From positions 1 to 42,052 of the forward strand of contig SSBO01000022.1 of NCBI GenBank assembly GCA_005281725.1: DNA of 42,052 nucleotides. The letters are read 5' to 3'. Under the pieces are notes generated by a model that saw nothing but the letters and a program-made list of their open reading frames with translations, searched no databases and was not told where the DNA came from. Below are positions 12,679 to 25,034 of this stretch, one piece after another; the first letter of the stretch is position 1; each line of letters begins with the position of its first letter. The DNA comes from Wuchereria bancrofti. Taxonomy: Eukaryota > Nematoda > Chromadorea > Rhabditida > Onchocercidae. The translations under genes and the position numbers were made by a program.

Positions 12679-13546
12679 TTGCCTTTTTTTTCAAATTAAA
12701 AAATTCACTTTGAAAAAATTTAACAAAATACTAAAATTTTTCAATGATTATATTTGCAAAAAGAATCTCATCAAAGTTTATTAATATTATTTTAAACCAG
12801 AACAATTGTTATGAATAATTCTCCACTTTTCCTTGCAAAAGTTACCGTATCCTACATAGTTACCGTACTTTATTGTTGTTAATCTTGAAAATAGTGCAAA
12901 AAAAATTTTTTTTTGCAAAAAAATGATCAAAAACATTTTTCTAATTAAATTTCACTACAATAGTAAAACATGATAGTGAAATGTCTTTCCTTTATTTTGA
13001 AATCATACATCGTTAATCGGTCAGCTGTTTATTTGAACGAAGAAATAAAAAGAAAAAGTGACGAATTTATGGCTATCAGATTTTCAACAGTGTAACATAA
13101 ATTAAAAATATTCCATTAAATTTTGTTTCATTTTTAAAGATTTATTCAATAAATGAACGATACAGATAAATTATAACTATTTAGGATAAAAAAATGGAAT
13201 TTTTTTTCTTCTTTATGAACGAATTGAAGAAAAGAAATTTTAAAATTCAATAATTAATACTGATAATATATAAATTCGTTTTCATATATCTTGCAAATAT
13301 CAAAATAAGTTTTTAAAGATTTTGCTTGTTTAAAATCTTTTCTTCTCAGACGAATTTTCAAAATTTCAATTATACTCCAAAAAAAAATTTATAATCGGGG
13401 ATTACTAGAATTTATTTCGGAATCCCTTCATTAATTAAGCTTAATTGACTCTTAATGAACTTATTATGTAAAGCTTTTCTTCTCGCTGTTGCTCAAAGTT
13501 CTCTCATTTTATTAGTCATGCGACGATAGTTATTGCAGAGATAGTG

Positions 13547-13609
13547 AACATAAGTTTATTTAAGATATTAATTACATAATTAACATAAGTTTATTTAAGA
13601 TATTAATTA
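13547..13609. repeat. Two-copy direct repeat, 35-bp period
   Basis: The stretch AACATAAGTTTATTTAAGAT followed by ATTAATTA occurs at 13547 and again at 13582. It is non-coding, AT-rich and probably a simple slippage or local duplication. Confidence 0.8.
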
Positions 13610-16600
13610 ACTCGGCGATTGTAGTCTGAATTCTTAAAAGTGTAGACTAAGCCTAGGCTGTAAAGCATGCAAAAAAATTAATCTTTCAGTTGTGATCTCC
13701 CAGAAAATTTGCACGTCTGTCTTTTCGTTGCATTGCTTTTTTAATTTCAGCAAAATGCTTAGCTTCTTTTTTTCATGGATATTATTCAACAGCAGTTGTT
13801 TCAAACAATGTACTATGAATTGGAATTAGCAGCGCTTAAAACTAGCCATTTCTAATGAAGTAAAACAATTAAAATTTCTTTCAAATTTCCAGAAATATTT
13901 TTTTCCAATTTATTTCTTTTTTGTCCTGTATTTATTCATTAATTAATTAGTAAAATGAAACTCTAAATAACATTATTATTAATTCACAACAACTATGTCA
14001 AAAAAAAACAACTATGAAAAAAAAGTGTACCCTATTTCACAATTTTTAGAAAAAATAGGTTTATCTTGCTTATCTCTATTGGTTATTGGTTTAATTAATA
14101 ATTCCATTACGTAATAAACAGCTAAATCCTGGCTCAAGTGAACCATAATTTTGAAATTTTGTGTATGTAATATTCGAAAGGTATTTATTCCAGAATATTT
14201 CCGGAGTAGTATACCAAACTTCTGGGATCGTTTTGCCTTCCTGATAAAATAGCGTAGTATCCATTTTAGAAACCATTCTATAAATACCTCTAAAGAATGT
14301 ATTTGCTATAGGTAAATCGTTGAATGTTATAAAAGGAAAGGAAGATCTTATTAAATAATCCTTTCAAATTTACAAGTATATGGTATTTATAATCGACATA
14401 GTAATTGGAATGATTATATTTATAACAATGATAGTTCTAATGATAACAGTGATAATAGCGAACATTTGCTTAAAGCAATAACAGTACTTAATAATGACAG
14501 TTGTACGATTAACAATAAAGATAAATGACAATGATATCAATGATAATCAGAATAGGGAAAAGAGGAAGCGATGGGGAAGAAATATTAAAACAAATGATAA
14601 CTATTGATAAAACAACGAACCATTGATGAAAGAAGGAAGCAGTGAAGAAAAAGTGAAGAATACTACCAGAATCCATAGCATCTTGCCATCGCATTTCTGC
14701 ATCCTTACGTAGCTTTCCGAACGTTACGTCCGGTATGTTTGAAACTGTTTTGTAAACTCAGCTTATACCTTTTATCATCCTTATTCATAAGTTAGTCTTT
14801 GAAAAAGAAAGCCATTTTTCGATGAAAACTCCGCCTCTGTCTGCTCTTCCATTTGTTTAACTTTTTCTTTTTTTTTATTTAGACACATCCATTAAATTAC
14901 TAACCAAAGTATAGAAGTGTTCAAAAGTAAAGGAATTTAACAGCAATCGAAGAAATTCCATAATTTTAATATTTGATTCCTTCTTCTAGAATTAAAACAA
15001 TTAACAAAATCATTCGTCCATTTTTCTAAATGAATTATGCAATTTCAACAAGTATTCTCAACTCTATTCTTTCCATTATTTTCCAATAATTATTTTGGTT
15101 TCAGTCATATATTTGTTTCCACCACTTAATGATGGGGAAATATTAATGAAAACTAAGTTTTATTCATAGAAATACAAGTCAGTATAGAAATACTAGTAAG
15201 GTACAATATTTAAAAACTGAGTAAAATATAAATTTTACTTGAAGTACTGTTCTGATTTCCTAATTTTTATCCATCTTATAATGATTATCCAACTCTCCGT
15301 TACTCCCGAATATCAGCCATACCAATCTGTCGAGATACTGCTGCCCCTGATGTTAATCTTTTATTATTCATGACAGAAATTGATCACTTCCGATACATAT
15401 CTTTCCCGTACAGCAAAGGAAAATTGTCGAAAGAGTTTCTAAAGTGGGTTATCACATACTCTGCTTATTTTTACCGCTTACTAAAAAATACTAATTTATC
15501 GCTGGAAATTTTTATGCCTTTAATTTCTTTTCACCAAATTTTTAATCGTTAAAATGTTCCAGAATCTTCCTTATTCACACAAATTCATTAGAGATGTAAG
15601 AAACGACCGAATACCGTCTGTATCGTGCTAACGTCAAGTTTTCGGAATTGTAATTTGATATGTGATGATATATGCCACTTTGACCATGGTTACTATCTAG
15701 TATCTTTAGATACATAGTACCTTTCGTAAGATTCTGCAGGTACCTTAAAGAATTTAAAAACTCTGAGAACATCTGTGCGACCTTTTCTACTGAGAATGAG
15801 ATTAGTTAGAACGTAGGCAAGATGAGCGATTGCGAAATGCTCCAAAACAAAAAAATTTTCTTCCACAAATCCCAGCAACATTGTTATGATTCTCAACAGC
15901 AACCGTATCCCCAGAAATAAATCCCTAACAACTGTCGTTCTTTTTGCATGTGTTTCAGCGATTAGCACTACAGGACAATTGTCCGGTACTTACCCGAAAA
16001 AAAGAAAACCTTTCAGCTCAAGGTCGTTTCGTAATGCAAGGACAAGTTGCTTATCTTTTTTCAAATTTCTTATCTTAGGCAGCAACAGATATACTATTCG
16101 TAAATATCATCTCTCTTCACTCATGGGCATTCTATGTCCGAAGAATATGGTAATTAAAACCTGGTAAAGTTGAATTGACACAACCATCCCTCAGCAGCAA
16201 AAACATGGAAAGCATCTTTCCCTCCGAAAAATTGATGAAGTTAATGATAATGCTGACAGTCTAATGGCAATTCCATATCTTCTTTCCCTTTAGCGTGCTA
16301 CTAATTTTTAAACGATAATGAAAGTTATTATACAATACTAAACCGTATGCATACACCTGGATATCACCTGGCTCATTTACCTTTTACCACTGGTTGGCCG
16401 TCTTAACGACTGCTTAAATGATGATAAGGTGATGCACGGTGAACCACCGTGATGTTCTTTCATTGTGTTTGCCCACAGCAATAAGGGAAGATAAGGAGAT
16501 AGTGAAAGAAATATAGACTGTATGTAAATCAATCATGTATGATGCAAAAAGAACACGTTTTTACACAATTTCTATTTTCATTCATACTAAGCAATTTCAA

Positions 16601-17580
16601 AACCATACATTTTCAATATTTTTTTTTCACATTACTATGTGGCACTAATGAAGAATAAGAGGAGAAAGCTTCCTGCATTCAAGACATATATATATCACCT
16701 CTACAAGCACTACCAACAGAAACATAATCGCACTAGCTTACCGAACTACGTTATGCTGGCTTCGTTCGTACCACATGGATAATAATTCATCGAAAATTAA
16801 TTATGCTTCCGAAAAACCCTGAAACGAGAAAAACAAAACAAAACCATTGTTCCATCAACTAACTCTGAATTAACAGGCACAGATTTCAGGGATAATGTAT
16901 TAAAAATCATTATCCAATATTCAGCCGGTTTCCAGCAGAAGGTCTGGATTGTAAGAAGTGTAATGGATACCTTGGCACTAGAAATCTCAACTTTACAACT
17001 TAATTATTTCATCACCAACATCTCACATCCTTAAAGCACTGCTCTTTCTACTACTAAAAGACTAACGTAGCCGAGCATAGCCATTCTAAACTTATCGGAA
17101 TGAAGATTTTCTTTAACAGCATAGAAACTATTATCAAAAAATAATTGTCATTTATTAAACACCCATCATTCATAATCAACTGCTTAATTTATTTGGCTCA
17201 AAACAACTCCATTTTATAGAGTGGTATTTCATTGTCAATTCTCTACCCATATACTTTTAAATTAAAGGCAAGGCAATCTCATTATCTTTAAAAAAATTGT
17301 GATGAAAAAAAATATACGTTACACAGAGCAGCCAGTAATAAGCTGAAAGTCAAATGGTCACATGAATTTAAAACAAAAATTTGAAACAAAGATTTAAAAT
17401 ATCTTAAGTCTTTGCTAGAGTAGAAGTTTGTACCGAGGCTAGAAAAAAACAGTAAAAAATTGACATACTACCAAAAAACGTTTACAAACTGAAATTTACC
17501 GAATGAATAGAAGAAGTTCTAATTCTTTTCTGAAATACTACTTATCGAACAAAAATTTTAATAAATGCAACACGGGGTAT

Positions 17581-17895
17581 TTCGAAAAATATAAGTCCTT
17601 GATTACCAATTAAAATTACAAATCAAATGACCAAGCAAGCATTATCAGATGGTAAAAATTTGCAACAAATATGGTTCTGATAATAGCATTTTCTGAAGAC
17701 AAATTCAATTACCTATCACAATAATCAATAATACTAANTTCGAAAAATATAAGTCCTTGATTACCAATTAAAATTACAAATCAAATGACCAAGCAAGCAT
17801 TATCAGATGGTAAAAATTTGCAACAAATATGGTTCTGATAATAGCATTTTCTGAAGACAAATTCAATTACCTATCACAATAATCAATAATACTAA
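17581..17895. repeat. Identical 157-bp duplication flanking a single N (17738)
   Basis: Positions 17581-17737 reappear, apparently without change, at 17739-17895, separated by one N. This is most simply an unmerged overlap between two contig ends and not biology. Confidence 0.9.
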
Positions 17896-18662
17896 AGTCC
17901 ATGATTTCCAAATCATGAGGAAAATATGTGAGGATGAAAAGCCACTTTACATTACTCATGCAAAAACTATTTCATAAAAGAAAAAGAGAAAACTAAAACT
18001 TCATTACTATCCATTGTAATGTATACTTCTTATTTACATCGCGCATCCTTCATCATCGCTTTCTTCGCTGTATATTACCATTCATTAATCAAAAACTGTC
18101 TTTTCAATTTAAATCACTTGGTAATGAAGAAAGAATCTTAATGTATTCATGAAAGGATAAGACAACTAAGAAGCACCCTAAATAATAAATACATAACGGA
18201 ACAACCGAAAATGTTTTACGTTACTTTTTAATGATTACGTTACTTGAACGAACTCACTAAAGTCCAAATTTCTCTCAGATTGGACAAAAATTCAAAGCTT
18301 TCGTTACACCCAACTTAATCTAAGCAGAAAAATACCAGAAACCTCTTAGCTATTTCGCTATAACGTAAAGACAGTTGGGTTACGTTAGGCATATCAAGTC
18401 TGTCACACTTCTTTTTAATCACCGAATAGTAGTAACGATGAGGAAACGAACAATGAAATTTAATTCAAAAAAAGTGAATTTTGGTATCAGTTCTACAATA
18501 AATTATCAGATAGATAGCAGATAGCACAGAATTAGTGACTGTAGAAAACCCTAACTTTTAAACAATGAGAAATACTGAATGAATCATATCAAAAAGAAAA
18601 AAGTAAAGAGATAGCGTAAATGAGTAATCAACTTTTTTTCAAAAAACTTTTTAAATAAAGTG

Positions 18663-20940
18663 TCAGTGCAAATTCCTACAGACCTCACATCAATCATTTC
18701 CTTTCCCATCAACCCTTATCTAGTTTAATTCTTGGATAATGTTATGGCTCAGAAAAAAAATTAGACATCTTTCAAAGAATGCATGTGAATTCAACCGACG
18801 GAACTGACACATTAAGTTGCACCCTCAATGTGAAGTTTGCGTCATCGCCAAACAGGTCCACAATTCCAAGAAAAACTTTCCAATGTCATAAAATGTTTGC
18901 AATTTCATAAATTGAAAATAAAACTTCAAGGATTTAAAGAAGAAATAAAATTTGTAAGATTCAGACTGAACCAATTCCTTAAGTAACGTTAGTGTACAGT
19001 TCCTATAATTGCAAGATGATAAACTTAAATAACATACGCCTGAGTCTTTTTTACAAATTTCTCGATTGAAATCTTCACACGGCTTACTGCCGACAGCATG
19101 CTTAACATGCAAATATTGACAATGTTCATTGGAACAAGTAAGGCGCAAAAAATAATCACAAATTGGCATCTGATGTGAAGAAAGGCAATGAACCTGCTTA
19201 CAATGACCCCGACATAAACCAAATATTAATCTGGAATTAATACACAATGCTTATCTTACTCTTCATCATACAAATAAATTTAAAACTTTCAAGTATAATT
19301 CATCTAAAAATGAAAAAAGAAACCCTACTTGCTACAAATCTTCGTCATTCTGTGGGTTGAATCACCGTCATGATCGAAAGGACAGACGAAATCAGCTAGG
19401 CAATGACGATGTTCCGCGAATTCAAAACACTCATGAGATGTCTCCATATACAGATTATCTTTAAAAATTGCAGTTGAAAATATTAATACTAAACTAGTAT
19501 TGGAAAAAAAAAATAAAATCTGGTTTAAAGAAAATGTCGACTAATTTATATTTCACATCAAAATGGAATGATATTAAGAATATTTTTATTCTCACCTTTA
19601 ATCCTACGAAGTCGACGGTCCAACTTTTGCCCACTAAATGCAATGTTATGCACCGATACTGTCTGCTAAAACAGGCTTTCATGAATAATACATGAACTGT
19701 ACATATAGAAATAGTAGATGACTATATGAACCATTCAAATAACAAAAACTATTTGAAACGTTCTTTTTTAACTTTTTCATGATCCTTATATGTCTACTTA
19801 TTTATTTTTTAATCCTAATACGTGTATTTGTACAGTGTACCTCTCTAACAAGAAAAAACCTTATAGGCACTTCATCCTCAACTTCCAAACCTTCATTTGT
19901 TAGTCGTCTTCTCCACGACATACCGTTTTTGACATTGTTCCATTGGAAAATATACGTTTTACTGGTTTTGCTGTCTTTGGTGCTATAGCTAACGTATTCG
20001 AATGAGCAGAAACTACAGGATCAACTAAAATAAAACAACAGCTTAACCGAAAATCACCTTATTAAGTATACATACAGAGAAATAGAATCCATATAAGGTA
20101 ACAAACAGTTCACAAACCATACAGGAAACTCCATTACTGATGACGAGATTTGAAGTCAGAATCCTCTGCGTAGGATAAGCAACTTTACGCACAATTTTGG
20201 TAGCAGTACGAATAACAGCCGGAGTTTGATCTACGGGTAATGAACGTTTGTTTCACAGACGTAAATTTCAACAGTGGATCAGGACTGTTGCGATGAGAAT
20301 CCTGAAAAGAAATGTGGATTATTAGTTACAACATTTGAGTGCTGTTAATCCAAATGGTCTGCATTAGTGAAATAAAAATTTCTCATTCAGTACTTGCAAA
20401 CTCTTCTTGAAGGTAAATAACAGGAGCAAAGACCAACGAATCACTGGGTAAAGGAAAATGAGTATACAACGTTCCAAGCACTACGCATCAAAGACTGGTA
20501 TAATCTTATGCATTACTTATAGAACTATAGAAAAAAGTAATAAGGCAGTCTTCAAAAACTGAATATATTTTCAGGTTGAGATTCATTGTAATCGTTGCTA
20601 TCATAAGTCATATCGTCACTTCGAACTTTCAACGGGAATGTGCGCCCTTCTGAAGATTGTGGACGAGCATAGTTCTCCGGCAATTTAAATACCTTCTCTT
20701 TAAATTGCGATCTTGTGGTAAGGCAGTTTTCATTCACAACTGTTTCTTTTTCAAGTTCTGAATCTTGTTAAGCATGACTAATCATAGCTATGATCCGAAG
20801 ATTTCAGACTTTCGACGAATCAGTAGCACTTATTTTGTCCATATCTCATCCTCTCCTTTCTAAAAATGTGAACTGGAAAAATGTAACTTACCAGTAGAAA
20901 ACTTCGTGTTCTGTCCAATCAAACCATCTGACTGAATTGC
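18663..20940 (-). CDS. CCCH zinc-finger protein, ZC3H3-like
   Basis: Seven minus-strand exons join in phase (849 nt): 20940-20892, 20757-20560, 20230-20123, 20024-19924, 19665-19596, 19458-19329, 19230-19038. The acceptor at 20230 (CCCGTAG) and donor at 20560 are weaker than the rest. The N-terminal half is low-complexity with a basic stretch (RTATKIVRKVAY). A segment HNIAFSGQKLDRRLRRIK precedes the fingers, as in ZC3H3-type proteins. Fingers: C-x8-C-x5-C-x3-H (ECFEFAEHRHCLADFVCPFDH), C-x7-C-x3-C-x3-H (ICSKLIFGLCRGHCKQVH), C-x7-C-x4-C-x3-H (ICDYFLRLTCSNEHCQYLH) and a fourth begun as CEDFNREICKKDSG. A 21-bp last exon at 18683-18663 would supply VCRNLH-stop and complete finger four. ZC3H3 relatives act in nuclear polyadenylated-RNA handling and export; function here is inferred from the family. 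The start codon is not identified. CPSF30-like proteins are the main alternative. Confidence 0.75.
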
Positions 20941-21562
20941 CTGTAATGCAGTAATGAAAAAGTAAATGTAAATAAATGTATCACTCGATTTCCTCTTCAT
21001 TCTCAATCAGAATTCTACAATCAGCTATTCACGTTTTCACTGAGGCGCATTTTTCAGCGTTAAAGGAGGCTTCAAAAAAAAAAAGAAAAAAAAAAAACGA
21101 TGCATTCAAACATACCATTCATCACAAATCGCTTATCACTAGTTTCCTAACAGCTGTAGAAAGCAAGGATACACACTACACTTATAATTTGCCATAAGAA
21201 ATGTTAAGGCGAAAAGCTCCCCAGTTCTCATAAAAAAGAAATCTAACCCGTTCAACATTCTGAAAGATACGTTTTCAGCACGCTGAATATCACTCTCTGT
21301 AAATAACTCTCATGCAATGCAAGATTTAGAAATCAGTCTTTATTCTAATATATACCATATCCATTTCAGCCAATTTGTTTCCAAAAAAAAAACTGCCTAT
21401 AAATCTGTGTTAAGGCTGATAATTTGCAGTGTCCCAGCGATTTGCTTTACTGGCATACCAAACTGAAAATATGACAATTAAAACAAATTTTCTGCACAGA
21501 AAGTTATGTAATTTCTATGGAAATTGTAAGATGCATTCATTGCCACACAAACTACATTTAGC

Positions 21563-21746
21563 TCAGATCGAACAGTGAAGAAGCAGCATCTTGGAAAAAT
21601 TTATCTCAGGTAGCGGTGGCGGTGAATCAATCAAACGAACATAAGTTCTCCGTTCGGAATGCGTTTGTATTATTCGGTTAATCAAATTATTGCGCAATAC
21701 TCCCACATTAGATGCGTGTAATGGTTCACAGTATTGAAGCAATGTG
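21563..21746 (-). CDS. Candidate minus-strand exon, gene not identified
   Basis: After an acceptor-like CTGAAG the frame is open for about 60 codons, including VGVLRNNLINRIIQ, ERRTYVRLID and SPPPLPE, and ends at a TGA at 21563. Codon and amino-acid usage stand out from the surrounding AT-rich DNA. The bases GAG/ATAAAT after PPPLPE look like a donor with GT replaced by AT, so the exon may really end there and feed the CCCH gene at 20940 (phase 0). That link is inference. Confidence 0.35.
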
Positions 21747-22601
21747 CTTCAGTTTGGTATCCACACATGTATAGAGACACAATAAAAGACGTGAACGAAC
21801 AGAATACTTTTCGTTCTCTAACAAAGCTTTGTTTCAAATAAGCAAAACAGTACTTAATTTTCTGCTTCTTTATTTAAATTAAGAGACGTAAATATGGATA
21901 TAGAGCATGAAATGACAAGAATATCACATCAAATAAGTTAAGAAATCAAGTAAAAAAATGTTTAAGAATTGATAGTAAGCAATCACGAAACATGTTATTA
22001 TGGAATGAAAGTTATTTATGCTAATAATATATGATGCTCAATATAAAAAAAGTACGAATCTGAAGGTACACATTACAAAGTAAACTAACTTTCACTCACT
22101 GCAATAGTTACTGGCTCGTAAAATTGCTGCGTATCCCACCAATAAGAATCTACAAAAACTACTGAAATCTATTTTTGTCAATTCGATAAAATGGGATGAT
22201 GCGATGCAACACCAAGCATCGGGTGCTGAGAGAAATTGATAGCATATTGGTCATCCATTCCACTAGTGATTCCGCACTTCGAGAACTTTTTGACTACTAA
22301 TAGGTAGAAGTGTCCTCTATCTGCCTTTCAAACTACCGTATTGTTACTATATCGATAGTGATGTATTTCCTTGCAGAAACTTAAGTTGTTAGCAGATCAA
22401 TTTTACAAAGCCAAGATAAATCAATCAAATAATAACTTTTAAAAATCGAACGAACTAAACCAGTAACTGCATTTGTCCAAAATAAATTAAATAATGCTAT
22501 ACAAAAACTGGAAAAGACAACCAATTCTACTAAGGCAATGAAATGTATACTTTCATATGGATAAGCATTATGAATGAAACCACCTGTTATAAGTTACTTG
22601 T

Positions 22602-22700
22602 TGTTAGCTGTAACGGCGGAGGTTCAGGTAGAATTGAAAACGATGATGATGGCAGAGGTGGTGGTGGCTGGTTACAATGCATCACATCCAACTGTAATCT
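22602..22700 (-). CDS. Candidate proline-rich minus-strand exon
   Basis: The minus strand reads LDVMHCNQ, then PPPPLPSSSFSILPEPPPL, then QLTT, followed by a good donor (ACAACAA then GTAACTT). Possible acceptors are the TTACAG repeats just upstream. It is probably a 5' exon of a minus-strand gene, perhaps with the exon at 21563-21746, although the phases do not match with the acceptors I can see. The plus-strand frame over the same bases (Met/Val/Ala-rich) is less convincing. Confidence 0.35.
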
Positions 22701-22799
22701 GTAATCCACTGATACATGATAAGATTAACATCAGCGGAAAGAATAAAGAAATCAGGTAACATTTATTACTAAACGATTATGAATATATAAATCCTGAAG

Positions 22800-24268
22800 A
22801 TACTAGAAATCATCCTTATAAAAGTTATCAAATCTTATTCGGAACCAAATCATATTTTCTAAAAATGATCTGGAGGAGGAAAGTAGCCAAAAATATGAAT
22901 TAATAAGCAGGATCTATTCCTATTTCAATATTAAACAATATTAACTGGAATAATTTCAGTGAAACTCTTTTTACTCAATTTATCTCAATTTACTTCCTAT
23001 CAGTTTTCTGAAAATCTTAAAATTATGAAATCCAGTATGAGGAGATTTACTTTCAAGGGTTCTATGTTGTGTCAAATCCACCAATCTAATTTGTCATGGC
23101 GAAATTCATGATGATATAGCATAAAATTGCAAATACTGCAATTAAAGCATTTTCTTTTTAATTTCAAAATTTGCAAATTAGAATCACCACAATGGCAAAC
23201 GGAAGTGGACGACATGTTCTGTTAGTTACTGAAAAATACTGATTGCACTTATCTGCACAGCCATACAATTCCCATCACCTTTCAAAAGTATGCAACAGCA
23301 AGACCCTATATCTTTCGTTAATTTCTACAACTTCACATCAGATATAATTACACGTCCAAGACAACTCAACCCACGTGACTCCACCAACGAACACTTCTTT
23401 GCCTCAATCCAAAGCAACATCACCGGCCGTAGTCCAAAGAGTAACCCAGTGCAACATGGTCCAACCAGACCAAGAGTTCATGAATTTCTGATCTATGCTT
23501 CTTGATTGTCTCTTTTAAAATCGTGTTAGTCATTGCTATTTTCTTTTGTTTTTTTCTTCGTTTATAAATTATGCTATCATTATGTAGTATAATTGCACAC
23601 AGTTCCTCACTTTCTTTATCTAATTATCTAATGACAGTTCCTCACTTTCTTTATCTAATTATCTAATGACAGTTCCTCACTTTCTTTATCTAATTATCTA
23701 ATGGAAGGTTTCTCTCAGGAAGGAAGTTTCAGCCTGAGGGAAATTTGTCACTTGGAGACATGTGGGGAACGCAAATGTTTTCATTTGTTATTACCTATTT
23801 TTTTTAAAGCTGGGAGTTTCGAAGATGTTGAATAGAACAGGAATTGAAGTAGCAATATTTTTTTGTGCAGTCTAATTTACAGCGTCAAAGAAACAAAAGT
23901 AGTGGAAGTATGACGAGAATCGGAGAAAGAGAAATGACATGTCATGCCATACGTGGGATGTATTGCAGCTGCTAAGGTTTATTTTCCTTAAAGCTCATCT
24001 CTACGTGGTTACCGAAAAAGTTAGAAAACCAAAAATTGAGAAAAAGAAACAAAAGAAGAAATCTAAGAATTTACAACTCTAAGTGAACATAAAACGTGCC
24101 TTAATTAGTATCGGATTGAACATTTTCGATATCAAGCTTATTTTTTATGATGTATCAAGCTTCTTTTTTAATTCTTCTCTATCATTTTTTAAGATATCAA
24201 GTTCATTTTTTAAGATACTAAGCTCTTTAAAGTATTGGTGAAGGTTAATTAAGCATACTAAGCTTTTG
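22800..24268. other. Intergenic, with an ambiguous coding-like patch
   Basis: Mostly AT-rich DNA. At about 23340-23505 base composition rises and two plus-strand frames look coding: one reads RPRQLNPRDSTNEHFF, another THVTPPTNTSLPQSKATSPA and ends EFMNF-stop. I could not choose between them or find partner exons. The 35-bp triplicated repeat at 23599 and a degenerate ATCAAGCTT/ATTTTTTA-rich stretch at about 24125-24235 also lie here. Confidence 0.4.
23599..23703. repeat. Three-copy 35-bp tandem repeat
   Basis: Three identical 35-bp units start at 23599, 23634 and 23669. Each begins ACAGTTCCTCACTTTCTTTA and ends TAATTATCTAATG. Non-coding minisatellite. Confidence 0.95.
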
Positions 24269-24269
24269 T

Positions 24270-24341
24270 ATGGGTCACATTGATGTAGTTAGCGTAATTT
24301 TGAATATGGGTCACATTGATGTAGTTAGCGTAATTTTGGGT
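24270..24341 (+). repeat. 36-bp in-frame tandem duplication in the CSL4 exon
   Basis: ATGGGTCACATTGATGTAGT and the following 16 bp occur at 24270 and 24306. The two units encode MGHIDVVSVILN and MGHIDVVSVILG, so the reading frame is kept. Confidence 0.9.
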
Positions 24342-24962
24342 GCAAAATATTGGTCAGAGATTTGCATATGTACAGTACACTGCGTGGAGTGTTTCGTTTT
24401 ATCTCACGAATTTAATGGAATACTGAGGAAAGAAAATATAATGCCAATCAAGAAAGAAAAAGTGGTTTTTTTAGTTGAATTAAATTATTGAACTTTATAT
24501 ATGTCAATTATATACTATTGTTTTCATTTTTGGGTGAACTTATGTATACTACGTTGTTTTCATACTTTCAGAAACTTTCAAATAACCTAGGAAAAGATTG
24601 TTGCATACAGGTTAATTACAACTTTAAATGATGAGGGATTAAACCGAATAGCGATTAATATTAGGAAGAAACAAAACTACCTGCTATGGTAATCTCGATA
24701 ATTCCTTAAATAGGACCTAATATTTTTGTAAGTAAAACTAGAGCAGTTATACATCCCGGTGATGTCACCCTAGCACGTGTTATCGGCTTCGGTGATAATC
24801 ATTTATATTTACTCAGTACCATAGAAGATGAATTGTGTTGTGAGCGATATTGGGGATTTGAGTGAACGGATGATACCATGTTCTTTTGGTGAAGTAAAGT
24901 CAGTTATAACAAATACACGTGAACCTCGAAAAGTTGCGCATATACCTGATCTGAATCATTGA
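24270..24962 (+). CDS. EXOSC1: Exosome cap subunit CSL4 homologue, frame-broken
   Basis: Two blocks match the S1-domain half of CSL4, a non-catalytic cap protein of the RNA exosome. The first (to about 24464) reads VSVILGAKYWSEICI, then VLSHEFNGILRKENIMP and IKKEKV, matching the family's FRGTIRKEDVR...KDKV region. The second (from about 24714) reads RAVIHPGDVTLARVIGF and LYLLSTIEDEL, then continues in another frame as VVSDIGDLSERMIPCSF, TREPRKVAHIPDL and NH-stop (24960-24962). Together they cover the PGDIVLAKVISLGD...ENELGVVV...RKVARV signature. The frame changes at about 24831-24838 (GAATTGTGTTGTG), where the family consensus ELGVVV suggests two missing Gs. The join between blocks also fails in phase. 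The N-terminal domain was not found. The gene is either mis-sequenced or decayed; the conserved reading favours a consensus error. Confidence 0.75.
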
Positions 24963-25034
24963 ATATTGTCTTACACTATTTCTTTTGTTAGATTTCTGTA
25001 TTTATTTTGTGTTTATTGTTATTCAGGCTTGTTT

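Larger units (their letters stand above)
12700..18640. other. Gene-poor AT-rich stretch
   Basis: About 6 kb with no exon chain I can support. It contains the two-copy 35-bp repeat near 13547 and the N-gap duplication at 17581-17895. Open minus-strand frames at 15575-15968 (91 and 65 codons, partly hydrophobic) match no family I know and lack consistent splice sites. It may hold 5' exons or promoter of the TSP1 gene and 3' sequence of the CCCH gene. Confidence 0.45.

Noticed and set aside
15575..15968. Minus-strand 91- and 65-codon frames as a membrane protein gene
   Set aside because: Hydrophobic runs are common in chance frames of AT-rich DNA; no motif, no consistent splice sites.
20160..20305. 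Exon starting DSHRNSPDPLLKF after TTTTCAG in the CCCH gene, needing a one-base indel to continue
   Set aside because: An acceptor at 20231 (CCCGTAG) joins the upstream donor in phase without any indel, so no frame break is needed, though the first exon could be an alternative.
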